Assembly: GCF_014633365.1 (NCBI RefSeq)
Contig: NC_068341.1
Span: 124,001 to 188,000 of the forward strand
DNA length: 64,000 nt
Direction of reading: 5' to 3'
Source: Diospyros lotus
Taxonomy: Eukaryota; Streptophyta; Magnoliopsida; Ericales; Ebenaceae
Shown here: positions 1 to 11,556 of the stretch, one piece after another
Numbering within the stretch: position 1 is the stretch's first letter
Layout: each line of letters opens with the position of its first letter
Translations under genes and position numbers: made by a program
The notes under the pieces: model-generated
Told to the model about the DNA's origin: nothing
What the model saw: only the letters and a program-made list of their open reading frames with translations
Databases searched by the model: none

Positions 1-3000
1 GTCAACATAAATCTCTGTCCTCTCCTTTTGTTCCAACTGTAAATCAACTAGAAGCTTTCTTAACCACAAAGCTTGATTCACTGCTGATGTAGCTGCTATG
101 AACTCAGCTTCAGCGGTAGACTGTGCAACTATATCTTGCTTCTTTGAGCACCATGAGAAAATCCCTGAGCCAAGTGTGAAACAGTACCCAGAAGTACTTT
201 TCATGTCATCCACAGATCCTCCCCAATCTGAATCAGTATACCCTAGCAGCTTGAGCTCTTGATTATGACTGTATTGAATTCCATAATCTAGAGTTCCCTT
301 GACATGCCTTAGCACACGCTTTGCAGCCTTGAGATGAGACTTTTTTGCACAATGTAGGAACCTGGATAAAACATTGACCGCCTGAATAATATCAAGACGT
401 GTTACAGACAAGTACATTAGGCAGCCTATCAGACTTCTGTAGCTATGTTCATCAGCTTTCTCAGCTCCATCTTCTTTGCATAACTTTTCCTTTTGATTCA
501 TAGGAGTAGCCATGGGTTTGCAATCTTCCAACTTAAACTTCCTTAGAATCTCCTTAGCATATTTTTGTTGGCTCACAAAGATTCCTTGCTGATCTTGTTT
601 AACCTCCATTCCAAGGAAGTAGGTCATCATTCCAAGGTCTGTCATCTCAAAAACCTTCCTCATATCTTCTTTGAACTCTTCAACAAGCTTGACATTGCTT
701 CCTGTTACTAAAAGATCATCAACATATAGGGACACAATCAAGATGCCAACATTCGAACTCTTAGCATATAATGTGGATTCACTTAGACTTTTAGCAAACC
801 CAAGCTCTTTGAGATAGTCATCAATTCTGTTGTACCAAGCCCTAGGGGCCTGTTTTAAACCATACAATGCCCTTTTCAGTAGACATACTTTATCCTCCTG
901 CCCCTTCTTTGCAAAGCCTTCTGGTTGTTCAACGAAAATCTCCTCCTGCGAGTAGCCATTTAGGAAGGCAGATTTGACATCTAATTGGCATACCTTCCAT
1001 TGTTTCTGAGCTGCCATGGCCAAAAGCAATCTAATGGTGTCTAGCCTTGCAACAGGAGCAAAAGTTTCTGAAAAATCAACTCCCGGTACTTGTGCAAAGC
1101 CTTTAACTACTAACCTGGCCTTATGTTTATTGATGGAGCCATCTGCATTCAACTTGGTTCTAAAAACCCACTTCACTCCAATAACATTTCTATTTTGAGG
1201 TCTGTCTACCAGCTCCCATGTTTGATTTTTCTCTATCATTGACATCTCCTCCTTCATTGCAGCCTTCCATTTGGGGTCATTTTCCGCTTCACTGAAAGTT
1301 GCTGGTACTAGTATTGCAATACTGCATCTTTGGTAAATATCAATGAGCAATCTGGTTCCTCTAACTGTTGGATCATCCACAATTTCATCCGGAATTAACT
1401 CAGGTAGAATAGTTTGCTTTGCTTCCTTTTTTTTCCAACACCATTTCTCATCCTCAACAAAATGAACATCCCTGCTGATTAGAATCTTTCCAGTCTCAGG
1501 TTGAAAGACTCTATATGCCTTTGATTGTGAGCTATAGCCAATGAAAATACCAGGTTCTGCCTTCTTGTCCAGTTTATCCCTCTTTGCCTGTGGAATATAA
1601 GTAAAACAAAGACAACCAAACACCTTAAGATTCATAACTTGAGGCTTACTGCCAAACCAAGCCTCATATGGTGTTTTTCCTTCTACTACCTTTGTAGGCA
1701 GTCTGTTGAGGAGAAATATAGCAGTGCTAGCTGCCTCTGCCCAAAAACTTTTAGGAAGATCCTTCTCATGAAGGAGGCACCTCACCATCTCACCAATAGT
1801 TCTGTTTTTCCTTTCACTTACTCCATTTTGTTGTGGAGAGTAAGGAGCAGTGAATTGATGCTCTATACCAGCCTCTTCTCAAAATTGAGTAAACTGGTTT
1901 GAGATGTACTCTGTCCCATTGTCAGATCGAATGGCTTTGATCTTGCATCCACTTTGATTCTCAATCCAAGCCTTGTATCTCCAAAAAATACTTGCAACTT
2001 CAGACTTAAACCTGAGAAAATAAATCCAGCTCATCCTTGTAAAATCATCAATGAAAGCTATATAATATCTACTCCCTTTCAGTGATGGTTCTATCTTTGG
2101 TCCACTCAAATCAGTGTGAATGAGCTGCAATTTTTTTGTTGCCCTCCAAGCCTGTTGTGGAAATGACAACCTTGTTTGCTTACCAAATTGGCAAGCTCTA
2201 CAATTTGGTAAATGCTCAACCAAAGGTGGCAATCCTTGCACCATTTCTTTTGTCCTCATCAGCAATAGTGCTGCTTGATTGAAATGTCCCAACCTCTCGT
2301 GCCATAACTCAGTTGTCTGTTCTGAAATATTGTAGGCATCATGTTCTTCTTTCATAAGATCCAAAGAGAAACTTTTGTTCTTCATCTTTACTCGAAACAG
2401 TTCATTTCCTTCTGCATCCTTAATCAAACACATCCTATTTTCAAATAGGACTTTGTATCCTTTTTCAAGCAGCTGTCCAACACTTAAAAGATTTTGATTA
2501 ATGTCAGGAACATAATAAACATCAGGTATAAGCTTGGTACCTGAATAGGTTTCAATGGAAACTGTTCATTTTCCTTTGACTTCAATACACTCTCCATTTC
2601 CTATTTTGACTTTAGTGGTAGTTGACTTGCTTAGTTCCTGAAACAGCTCCTCATCATTTGTCATGTGATTAGTACAACCACTGTCCACCAACCAACTTTC
2701 TCCAGAACTGACAGTGGAAAAACAGGTAGCTACAAACAATTGTTCCTGCTCTTGCTCTTGTTGATCTGCTACTTGTGCACCTGCCTGCTGCTGTTGATTT
2801 TTGTTCTTGCAGATCTTAGCAATATGACCTAATTGCTGGCACTTGTGGCACTTCACATCAGGTCTCCTCCAACACTTAAAAGGAGAATGACCTTTTTTTC
2901 CACAGTGCTGGCATGGAGGATAATTTGATTTATCTGCTCCCCCAGGTGTGATTGAATTGCAAGGCTAATCAGCACTTCCTTTCTTCCCCTGCTTCTTCTT

Positions 3001-3669
3001 GCCCTTGATTTGCAGTTTGGCCTGTAACGCCCCTTCAATGGTTCCTTCTTGCCTCATAAGTCTTCTCTGCTCTTGTGCCTAAAGAGCATTCAACAATTCT
3101 GTCAAAGAGATGCTGGACAAATCCTTTGAGTTCTCCAAAGCAGAAATTGTTGATTCAAAACGTTCTGGAAGAGTAACCAGAATCTTTTGGACTATTCTAG
3201 AGTCAAGAAACTCACCACCAAGTATCCTTACCTTATTTACTATGCAAAGAAGCTTATCAGAATATTCTTTCACAGTTTTTGAGTCTTTCATTCTTTGCAT
3301 CTCAAACTCTCTTATTAGGTTCAGCATTTGCATCCCTTTGATCTTTTCATTTCCCTCATACTCTTTCTTGAGAAAATCCCAAATTGCCTTTGCTGACTTG
3401 AGAGTCATAATCCTGGTAAAGATAGTTGATGAAACTGCTGTAAAAAGGCAAGCTTTTCCCTTGGATTTCTTCTGCTTCTTCTCTTTGTGATTTCTAATCT
3501 GTGCCATTGTTGGATTCTCTGGTAAAGGTGGAACTTCGTAGTCCTCTTCCACTATTTCCCAAAGATCATTGGCTTCCAAGTAGGCTTCCATCCTCACTGC
3601 CCACATTTGATAGTTTTCTCCGTCGAACATAGGAGGTGCCGCAACTGTAAAGGATGTCTCAGATTGCAT
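1..3669 (-). pseudogene. Copia gag-pol polyprotein of element A, four in-frame stops, incomplete
   Basis: One minus-strand frame carries the whole polyprotein. Gag starts at the ATG at 3669 and has a UBN2-type domain (PPMFDGENYQMW near its N-terminus). A CCHC knuckle (CHKCQQLGHIAKIC) follows near 2850, then the protease motif DSGCTNHM near 2680. Next come a GAG-pre-integrase segment, an integrase core with HTDLSGP and IRSDNGTEY, reverse transcriptase with the YVDD box at 715-726, and RNase H with STAEAEF near 110. The frame stays the same from 3669 to base 1, so no net frameshift is present. It is broken by stops at 3079-3081 (TAG), 2965-2967 (TAG), 2566-2568 (TGA) and 1879-1881 (TGA). The product would act in cytoplasmic virus-like particles, but this copy cannot make a full polyprotein. 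Confidence 0.93.
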
Positions 3670-3703
3670 TTTTTTACACTCACAAGGTCCCTCAAGATAT
3701 GAC

Positions 3704-3717
3704 GGCTCTGATACCAC
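3704..3717 (-). other. Primer-binding site of element A (initiator tRNA-Met type)
   Basis: On the minus strand, directly after the LTR, the sequence reads GTGGTATCAGAGCC. This is the common Copia primer-binding site for initiator tRNA-Met. It fixes the inner edge of the 5' LTR at 3718. Confidence 0.88.
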
Positions 3718-3993
3718 TGTTGAAACTGATGAAAAGCTGAAATCACTCACACTTTTTATTAAATTCACAGAAGCTTAAATACAAGAGATTTGTAACAAAA
3801 TCAGCTGCTAATCCTGAAAACCTGCTACAAATCCCGTAATCAGCTATAGTCTTTCAACAGAAAGCTAAATTTAAGCAACTAAACTTGACTTGATAAGCAC
3901 ATAACAAACTCCTAAAAAATCTGCAACAGAAGAAAAAAATAACAACCTCCTAAACTCATGGGTGACTCAGCAACTAAAGCATAATTATCAACA
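3718..3993 (-). repeat. 5' LTR of Copia element A (276 bp)
   Basis: The segment begins TGTTGA and ends TCAACA, a 6-bp terminal inverted repeat with the canonical TG...CA ends. It lies directly before the primer-binding site on the minus strand. No second copy is in the window, so the outer edge rests on the terminal motif only. Confidence 0.8.
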
Positions 3994-4380
3994 AGAACAC
4001 ATTTAGACATCTTGGAATTGTCAAATAAAGCATCAATGGTCAAAATTGTTCTCTTTTTAATCTCGAAGTAACGGGTTATATTTTTCAAAATTAGGTGCTA
4101 GTTACTTAACAAGTATGCTCAATTGGATTTTACAAATAATTATATATAAGCTTCACTCGACTTGACAAAAACATATACTTGATTAAAAATACATTGGAAT
4201 TTTGATCCTAATAATATACTAAAAAATCCTTACTCAATAGATTTTAGAAAAGCATGGAGTTTAAATTATTCATAAAAAAGTCTTAATAGTCGATTGAAAA
4301 CAATTAGTTAAAACACATAATCGACTATTCTGAAAACCATACAAGGAATTACTCGACTGAGTATTTTGCTTGATATGCAA
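3994..4380. other. AT-rich stretch between Copia elements A and B, no gene seen
   Basis: No coding frame or known domain is visible. The motif TCGACT recurs several times, as in LTRs of SIRE-type Copia elements, so it may be a decayed LTR remnant. This is unproven. Confidence 0.3.
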
Positions 4381-5064
4381 AAATTCTTTCTTTTATGTGC
4401 CCACTCAAAAATGAACTCTTCTCATCCATTTGATATATCATAAAATTAATGTGAGAGGCAAAAGCTAAAAACATTCCAATTGTTTCTAACCTAGTCACGG
4501 GAGCATATGATTCTTCAAAATCAATTTCTTTCTCTTGGCAATAAACTTTGGCTACAAACGTTGCTTCATTTCTTATTATGATCTAATTTATTCTTGAAAA
4601 CCCATTGTGTTCCAATTATAGATTTATCTTTTGATCTTGAAACTAATTGTCAAACTTCATTTTTCTTGCATAGCATTGATCCAAAATTCATCTTCTAAGG
4701 CTTAATCTATGCAAGTTGGCTCAGTCATTAGATATGAAGGTCACGTTGTTACAATATTAATGCAATGATGCCCTAGTCCTCACACCTTAACCTGGTTCTC
4801 CAATATTTTGATCAATGATTACAAATTTATAATTTTTGGAAGCTCACCTAAATCTCATTAGATGGATCTATTGCTATCTTATCTTCATCTTCATTATTTC
4901 TCTATGCCTCAAAAGATTTATTAAATTTATCATGAATTGATTATTCCAAAGAGTTTGTCCTTAGGATTATTCATTCTATAAACCTTACTAGTATTTGAAT
5001 ATCCAAGGAAGATACCTTGGTCACTTTTAGCATCAAATTTTCTTAAGTTATCTTTAAGTTCAAG

Positions 5065-5695
5065 TAGAGGTGTCAACGGTTCGGTTCTATAAGAATTCAG
5101 TAATCGAACCATTTTTAATGGTTTCAAAAAAATAAGAATCGTAATCAAACTATTATATATATAAAACCAAACCATGACCAATCCGTCACACCGGACTAGT
5201 TTCGGTTCGGTTTCGGTTTCGGTTCTATCCAATTAACATTTAACTTCTAAACATTTTCGTAAAATATGAAATTACAAACAAATTTGTTAATTAAAATAAA
5301 CTCATAACTTCATTAATGCTTCAAGTCTTAAAGTAAAAGTAGAACAAAATAATTCATAGACTACCTCATCAAATGAGATTACATCAACCATTTAGTATAG
5401 CAATACGCATAAAGGTCTAGAAATAAAAAAGTTCATGAATCTCGCTAGTTTTCTAGGAAGTGATACTATTTATGCGTATGTATATATACTCAAAAAAATA
5501 TAATATATATAAGTATAATATCGGTTCCAATTCGGTTTGAACCACGATTTGAAAAAAAAAAAAAAACAGTAACCAAACCAAATATATCGGTTCTTAATTT
5601 TTAGAATCAGAACTTAATCATTGAACTATAGAACCAATCCAAAAGGCATGGTTTGGTCCGGTTTACCAGTTTTTGGATATTTTTTGACACCCCTA
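5065..5695. mobile_element. Non-autonomous hAT element (631 bp) nested in Copia B
   Basis: The ends form 12-bp inverted repeats, tagaggtgtcaa on the left and ttgacaccccta on the right, with one mismatch. They are flanked by an exact 8-bp duplication, agttcaag, at 5057-5064 and 5696-5703. The 8-bp duplication and TAGGGGTGTCAA-like ends are typical of hAT transposons. Internal sequence has CGGTTC/CGGTTT repeats near both ends and no transposase. Removing it rejoins the Copia frame between YLRAFGFKCYI and LRKFDAKSDQ. Confidence 0.9.
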
Positions 5696-6202
5696 AGTTC
5701 AAGATATAGCATTTAAATCCAAAGGCTCTAAGATAGGATACGTTAGGCTTTTTGTCATAGTATAATTCAAATGATGTTTTCTTTATGCCTTGCCTTAGGT
5801 TAAACCTATTTGGAATATAGCAAGTAGTATTGACCGCTTCGGCCGAAAAATAAGTAGGCAAGTTATTCTCCAAAAGTATGGTCTTGGCCATCTCTTAAAG
5901 AATCATATTTCTCCTTTCAACACCATTTTGTTGTAGAGTTCTAGATGTGGAGAAATGATGAAGAATATTATTTTCTTCACAAAACTCTATAAAATATCTA
6001 TTCTCAAATTCCCTACCATGATCGCTTCTAATAGCGACAATACTATCATCTTGCTCTCTTTCAACTCTTTTAGCTAGTTTGACAAAATTTTGAAATGCTT
6101 CATCCTTTGAGGTTAAAAACATTACCCAAGTAATTTTAGAGAAATCATCTACTACAACATATGCATAAAATTTTCCACCCATGCTTTTAGTTTGAGTGGG
6201 TC

Positions 6203-7373
6203 CAGTGTTATTAAAGGTGCAAGGCGCACTAAGGTGCACAAGGGTCTTGGAGCCTGAGGCGCAAGGTGAGGCGCGAGCCTGGTGGAACTAGGCGCAAATT
6301 AATAAAAAAAAATAAAAATATATATAGATATGTCCTAGTAAAAGAAAAATGTATAAAATAAGTCTTAACTTCTAATAATAGTTGCTGGCAGCTGGCTTAA
6401 GGGTCATTGGAGCCATGCAACTCATGCTACTAAGAGTTGCTGACCACTATTCTTTTTATAGAATAGTAATAAACTGTTTGGAGTAATAAAATAACTCCTC
6501 CAAGAACAAACAAATATCCAACAACAATAAGAAATCAATAGTTGCTGGCAGCTAGCTTGTTGCCTTTTTTGTTGAAACTTGTAACTCAAAACTAGAAAAA
6601 AAATAAAGAGAGGAAACAACAATGAACATACCTAGAAACCGTTGAAGAAGGGAGAGGAGAGTCGAGAAGGTAGATGATGCAGTAGGCTGTAGCTATGCTG
6701 TCCGTTTCAGCTTTGAAGAAGAGAAAGGAGAGTCGAGAAGGGAGATAAGTTGTGAAGTGAAGCTGTGTTGTCCGTTTGAAGAGAGCAAGAAAAGCCGAGA
6801 TGGGTGTTGTCCGTTTGAAGAGGGAGAGGAGAGCCAAGAAGAGTGGTTGTGTAGCCGGTCCTATCTGTTTGAATAGGGAGAGGAGAGTCGAGCGAGAAGG
6901 GAGGGCTGTGCCGTTGCAGCCGTCCGTTTGAAGAGGGAGAGGAAAGCTGAGAAGGAGGAGGAGTTCTGGTTGTCTTGTTGTTGTGCCGTGACTGCCGTGG
7001 AGAGGATAGTCGAGAATAGCCAAGAAGGGAGAGGAGAGGACAACTGCAAACTTGACTTTTGAGATTTCTTCTATCATAAGTCTCTTTGAATTCAGCTTTT
7101 CAGAATATCTTGCTTTCTTTTATTTAGGTTTAATTTGAATTAAGATTATATTTGATTAAATATAACAAGAAATACTAAAATTAAACTACATTAAACTGAA
7201 ATTCAATTAAAACCAACCAGGCACAGCCTTGGCACACCTAAGCCCAAGGCTGCGCCTGAGGGCCTGGATGTGCCTAGTCGCGCCTGGGCAGATGTCGCAC
7301 GCCTAGTTTGGTTCTAGGCGCCAGGCTTGCGCTTGGTATCAAGGCGCGCCTAGGCCCGCCTTTAATAACACTG
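6203..7373. mobile_element. Non-autonomous hAT element (1171 bp) nested in Copia B
   Basis: Perfect 15-bp terminal inverted repeats (CAGTGTTATTAAAGG) are flanked by an exact 8-bp duplication, agtgggtc, at 6195-6202 and 7374-7381. Both subterminal regions are rich in AGGCGC/GCGCCT motifs, a known pattern for binding of hAT transposase. The interior (about 6590-7080) has GGAGAGGAGAG-type tandem repeats that create spurious ORFs. No transposase is visible. It splits the integrase reading frame within the GPTQ motif. Confidence 0.93.
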
Positions 7374-9608
7374 AGTGGGTCCAAATAAATCCATGTGCAA
7401 AAGTTATAGAGGCTTATTGGTTGATATTTTATTCTTAAATTTAAAGGAAGCTCTAATTTGTTTTCCTTGGCAACAAACATCACAAGAAATTTCTTCATTA
7501 AATTTTATCTTAGGGAGCCCTATAACTAAATCTTTATTAGCTATTTTTTTAATTAAATCCAAATTAACATGACCTAATCTTCTATGCCATAAGAGAATAT
7601 CTTCATTTTTTACCATTAGACATTTTGCGTTAATTTCCTCAATATCAACAATGTAGACATTGTATTGCCTATTAGCACAAATAATAATAGAGTTGAAGCT
7701 ATCAATAACGAGGCAATGTCTCTGTCTAAAAACAACTTCATAACCATCATCACAAAATTGATTAATAATAAGAAGATGTTTTAAACCATCTACTAAGAGA
7801 ACATTTCTAATAATATTGGAAGTGAGTGGCTAACCGTACCTATGCCAACCACTTTACCTTTAGTATTGTCCCCAAACATGATAGATCCTTTATCTTTGAA
7901 AGTGAGATCTAAGAATAGATCTCTCTCACTGGTCATATGCCGTGAGCAATTACTGTCCATGTACCACTTGTTGTCCATTATGGTCCTCACGCATATATGC
8001 ACATTTAAAATATCATGTTTTAGGTTTTGGTACCCATCTATAGACGAGTCCCTTGAATCTTTCTTCATTTGGATCAAATGATTTAATCATTCTTAATGCA
8101 TTTGAATGAGGAGCAACATTTAAAATTTGGTGACCTAAATCATTCATCATTTGTACTACCCCTTTGGGTATCCATAATTGCACTGTATTATTCTTCTTAG
8201 ATTGGGGTCTCCATTTAGATTGTTTCGATTCTCTCTAAGGTGTTTTATACCTTGGTTTGGATTTTGAATTTTTCTTTGAAATCAATGTGGCTAAACTTTT
8301 CTCTATGGCATTTTTTTCTACTAATAATTTATTATTTTACGTTTTTAATATTTTGTTTTCTTCTTGAAGTTTAATTAATTGATCTTTTAATTCATCTTCA
8401 TTTTCTTTCTTGAGCACTTGTGATTTTTCTTCTAAGTTCTTTATTTTACCCTTTAATTTTTTATGATTTTTCTGGATGGTTTTTACTTCTTTCTTAATAG
8501 ATTGAGATTTTATATATAATTCTTTGTATGTTTTTTTGTAATTCTTCTAACTCCATATCTCTTCTTCTTCTATAGCCATAAAGCACATATGTGCTTGTTT
8601 ATCTTTGGATTGGGATGAAACATCTGCATCCCATGCCGAGAAGGCATGTTTATTTGATTTTTTAAATCTTTTCTTTTATACTTCTTCTCTTTCTTATCCT
8701 CCAGGCAATCAAATTGCATGTGTCTACTCTTCTTACATTTAAAGCAAGTATGAGACATTCTCATATGCTCATTTTCTCTCTTTCTCATTATTCTAGCAAA
8801 CGTTTTTGTAAGAAAGGTTGTTTCATACTCTTCTTTCACTTTACTAGATTTAGATTCTTCATTTGCTTTTAAGACTAGGGTTTTCTTACCTTTAGTATCT
8901 TCATTAGTCTTATTTAATATTAATTCATGAGTTAGAAGTGTTCTTATTAATTTTTCCATTTTTAATTTTTTCAAATTCTTAGCTCGGAAAATTGCAGTCA
9001 CTAAAGGTTGTTAATCTAATGTTAGAGATCTAAGAATTTTCTTAATTTGATCTTCTTCCAAAATTATTTTTTCTAGCATTTTAAGATTGTTTATAATCTT
9101 GTGGAATCTACCATTCATATCACTAATATTTTCATTTTGAAATAATTTAAATTCTTCATATTGGGACATTAGGAAATTAATCTTTGTATCTTTTACTTGA
9201 TCAGTATCTTCATATACTACTACTAATTTTCTTCAAATTTCATGCGATGCAGAACAAGCAGATAATTTTTCATATTCACTAAGAAGGATTAAACAAAAAA
9301 TTATGTATTTAGCTTTTTGATTCATTTGATACTTTTTAATGTCTTCTTCATTTCAATCATTTTCTTCGAGTTTAGATGTAGTGAAACCATCTCTAACTAT
9401 TTTTCACAAATAATAATCTATTAAAAATAAATATGACTCCATCCTCATCTTTCAATAGACAAAATTTGTGCCATCAAAAAATGGTGGTCTAGAGGGTGAG
9501 GGTTTTTCGACTATGACTTGGTTAGTAAATGAGGCCATCTAGATCTCTTCTAAGTTGAAGTATAAACTAAGGGTTCAACTATTTTAGAAGCCCGCTCTAA
9601 TATCAATT

Positions 9609-10545
9609 TGTGGTCCCTTATGGTATGGCCACTCAAGAGGAAGGTAAATTGAGTGATTAAAATTTTTTGTAATTTTAATAAATATTCTTGATTAATGATT
9701 TTATTTAAGAATATATATTTGATAAATATAATAAATTATGTTTGAAATTAATAATAAATGCAAGCCACAAAATATAACAAAAATAAATTAAATGAGACAG
9801 TAGGCAATTTTAAGTGGTTGTCCACATTTGAACATAAATAAATAAGCAATTAAGAACAAATTATATAAGGCAATAATATTTAAATAAATAAATAAATTGA
9901 TGATCTCATATTTGATGATGAAATTCGGAGTGGATTTGAAAATCTTTTTCTCTTCTTGCCTTGTGACTCTTCGGTTGTTGTGCAATAACTCTTTAAGAGC
10001 CTTGGATTGTTTAGATTTTAGCTTGAGAGCGTTTGAGATCTTTTGGATGCTTTGGATATGCAATATGTGTAAAGAATGATCAAAAAAATGAGTTTGGAGG
10101 TATTTATAAGCATTTAGGCACTATTTCAAACAGTCATTTGTCTAACCGTTAAGCTAAGGGTCGACATTTTCAAAGGGGAAAGGTTGAGCTTTGTTTGAAT
10201 TTGCAACGGTCAAATATTCTATCATTGGGCCGAGGGTCGACCTTTGCTTGAAAAGTCGACTTTCCTGTAGCAAATAGTAAATTATTGTAGCAATGGTTAA
10301 AAAATTATTTATACATTATAAAATTACTTGAAAAATAATTTTTATGGAAAATAAAATTTTTGGTGATAAATATACTATGAAAAAAATATTTTATGAATTA
10401 ATAAAAAATAATTCGATACTACAATTAGTATATTTGAAAAAAATACTCTTCTTGTTAATCACCAAAAATACTATAATTTGTATATTAAAAATATCTTTTT
10501 TGTTAATTATCAAAACTTAATTAATATGAACAAATTAACTCAACA
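9609..10545 (-). repeat. 5' LTR of Copia element B (about 937 bp)
   Basis: The outer end on the minus strand reads TGTTGAGTTAATTTGTTC, a common start for SIRE-like Copia LTRs. The inner end meets a degenerate primer-binding site (TTGATATTAGAGC) near 9597-9606. The inner edge could be 9609 or 9611. GTCGAC motifs recur near 10150-10265. ORFs predicted inside it are not real genes. Confidence 0.75.
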
Positions 10546-11556
10546 ATCCTCAGTTGGAAATTTGGCATCAAAAACAGTTACCAATTCCGAGTACAACTTG
10601 TAATGCATACATGAAATGCAACTACTTACGGCCATAACTACCCTCAATGTAATAGCCTCGGTCTAGGTACATGACAGTAGGCCATGCCTGTTTGTGGCTC
10701 TTTCGCATAGCGGTGTAAAAGCATACAATGTTATAGTTAATCAAAAATCCTCTTGAAGATTCTCAGGTTTAACGTAACTCGTTTGCAGTCATATAGAAAA
10801 ATTCCCAAGTCTTCTTCCCAAAGAGTTCAAATTCTCTTTCGAAAGTTTAGTTTTACTCTTAGATATAGTAGCATATGTAGACCATGTCTGTTGACACCAC
10901 ACTCCATGACATATATGCACACTCAGATGTCCAGTTCCCCATAGATCATTGGAACAGGAGCAAAGTTATTTGTCAAGACCAGGCTCCCTCTCCCAAAGAA
11001 ACCCTAAAACCTGCATCTGTCTAGACTTTTTTAAAAAAATGAAACAGATGTTTGGCTCATGCTTTTTAATACAGAAAGGCATATGGTATCTATATGTAAA
11101 TCTAAAAAAGGAAAAAGAGAAAAGGTTTTGTTTGGAGCTTTAAATCTGTTATTTTCAATGAGTTTCATCTCCCTGAGTTATGCAATTGCTAGCACGATAG
11201 TTTCAATAGACAATTTTTTATGGTTGTTGCATGTATAATACACGTACTTGTAAGAAGGAAATATTCTTTTTACTGCCTTGTCATCATGGCGTCTGAGTCC
11301 AGTGTGGTTTTCCTCTCTTTCTGCCAACTTATCCTTAATATGTCATGTGATATCCCCTCATACTTGTAAAAAAGTATCCCCAGAACATCCAAACAGAAGA
11401 AAATATATTTGGGAGAAAATTCAAGTATTCACCATATTGTTGATTCAAATTCTTTCATTAAATATCATAATGGATTTGCTTGTACATAATTATAAGCTTG
11501 AGTCGTATTTATAATTTATTTGAGTTCACAGAATCACATAATTAGTTCTGTTATAG
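10546..11556 (+). other. 3' end of intron 1 of the HSFA5-like gene
   Basis: No coding similarity to the HSF DNA-binding domain is seen here. The segment ends in a pyrimidine-containing tract and acceptor (tctgttatag) at 11556. Retrotransposon B abuts its left side, so intron 1 appears to continue past 10545 and out of the window. The small ORFs in it look spurious. Confidence 0.65.

Larger units (their letters stand above)
1..3993 (-). mobile_element. Ty1/Copia LTR retrotransposon A, 3' part outside window
   Basis: Read on the minus strand, this is 5' LTR (3993-3718), primer-binding site, gag, protease, integrase, reverse transcriptase and the start of RNase H, in the Copia order with integrase before reverse transcriptase. 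The element runs off the left edge inside RNase H, so the 3' LTR and far target duplication cannot be seen. The putative near duplication is agaac at 3994-3998. It stands next to, and in the same orientation as, the more decayed Copia element B. The host interval is probably intron 1 of the HSFA5-like gene at 11557, which is inference. Confidence 0.93.
4381..9538 (-). pseudogene. Copia gag-pol remnant of element B, interrupted by two hAT insertions
   Basis: Gag begins at the ATG at 9538 (MASFTNQVIVEKPSPSRPPF). A CCHC knuckle (CFKCKKSRHMQFDC) lies near 8740. A protease-like motif near 7960 reads DSNCSRH, where the family has DSGC, so the catalytic glycine is lost. Pre-integrase with HRRLGHVNLDLIKK and a CDVCCQGKQ zinc-binding part is at 7404-7616. 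The integrase core with VVVDDFSKITWV and IRSDHGREFEN is at 5895-6200, and the segment FDAKSDQGIFLGYS is at 4930-5055. A short reverse-transcriptase start (DFEESYAPVTRLETI) lies at 4450-4540. Several frame changes and stops separate these blocks, so it is non-functional. Confidence 0.85.
4381..10545 (-). mobile_element. Ty1/Copia LTR retrotransposon B, decayed, 3' end truncated
   Basis: On the minus strand the order is 5' LTR (10545-9609), gag, protease, pre-integrase, integrase and the N-terminal part of reverse transcriptase. It then stops near 4381 without RNase H or a 3' LTR. Two hAT elements (5065-5695 and 6203-7373) interrupt the integrase region. The remaining sequence is full of stops and frameshifts, so this is older than element A. 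The nested hATs must be younger than B. Confidence 0.85.

Noticed and set aside
6592..7077. 161-codon minus-strand ORF as a gene
   Set aside because: It lies wholly inside the hAT element at 6203-7373 and results from tandem GGAGAGGAGAG repeats.
10753..11514. Small plus-strand ORFs before HSFA5 exon 2 as a possible first exon
   Set aside because: None encodes any part of the HSF DNA-binding domain, and none ends at a donor fitting the conserved intron.
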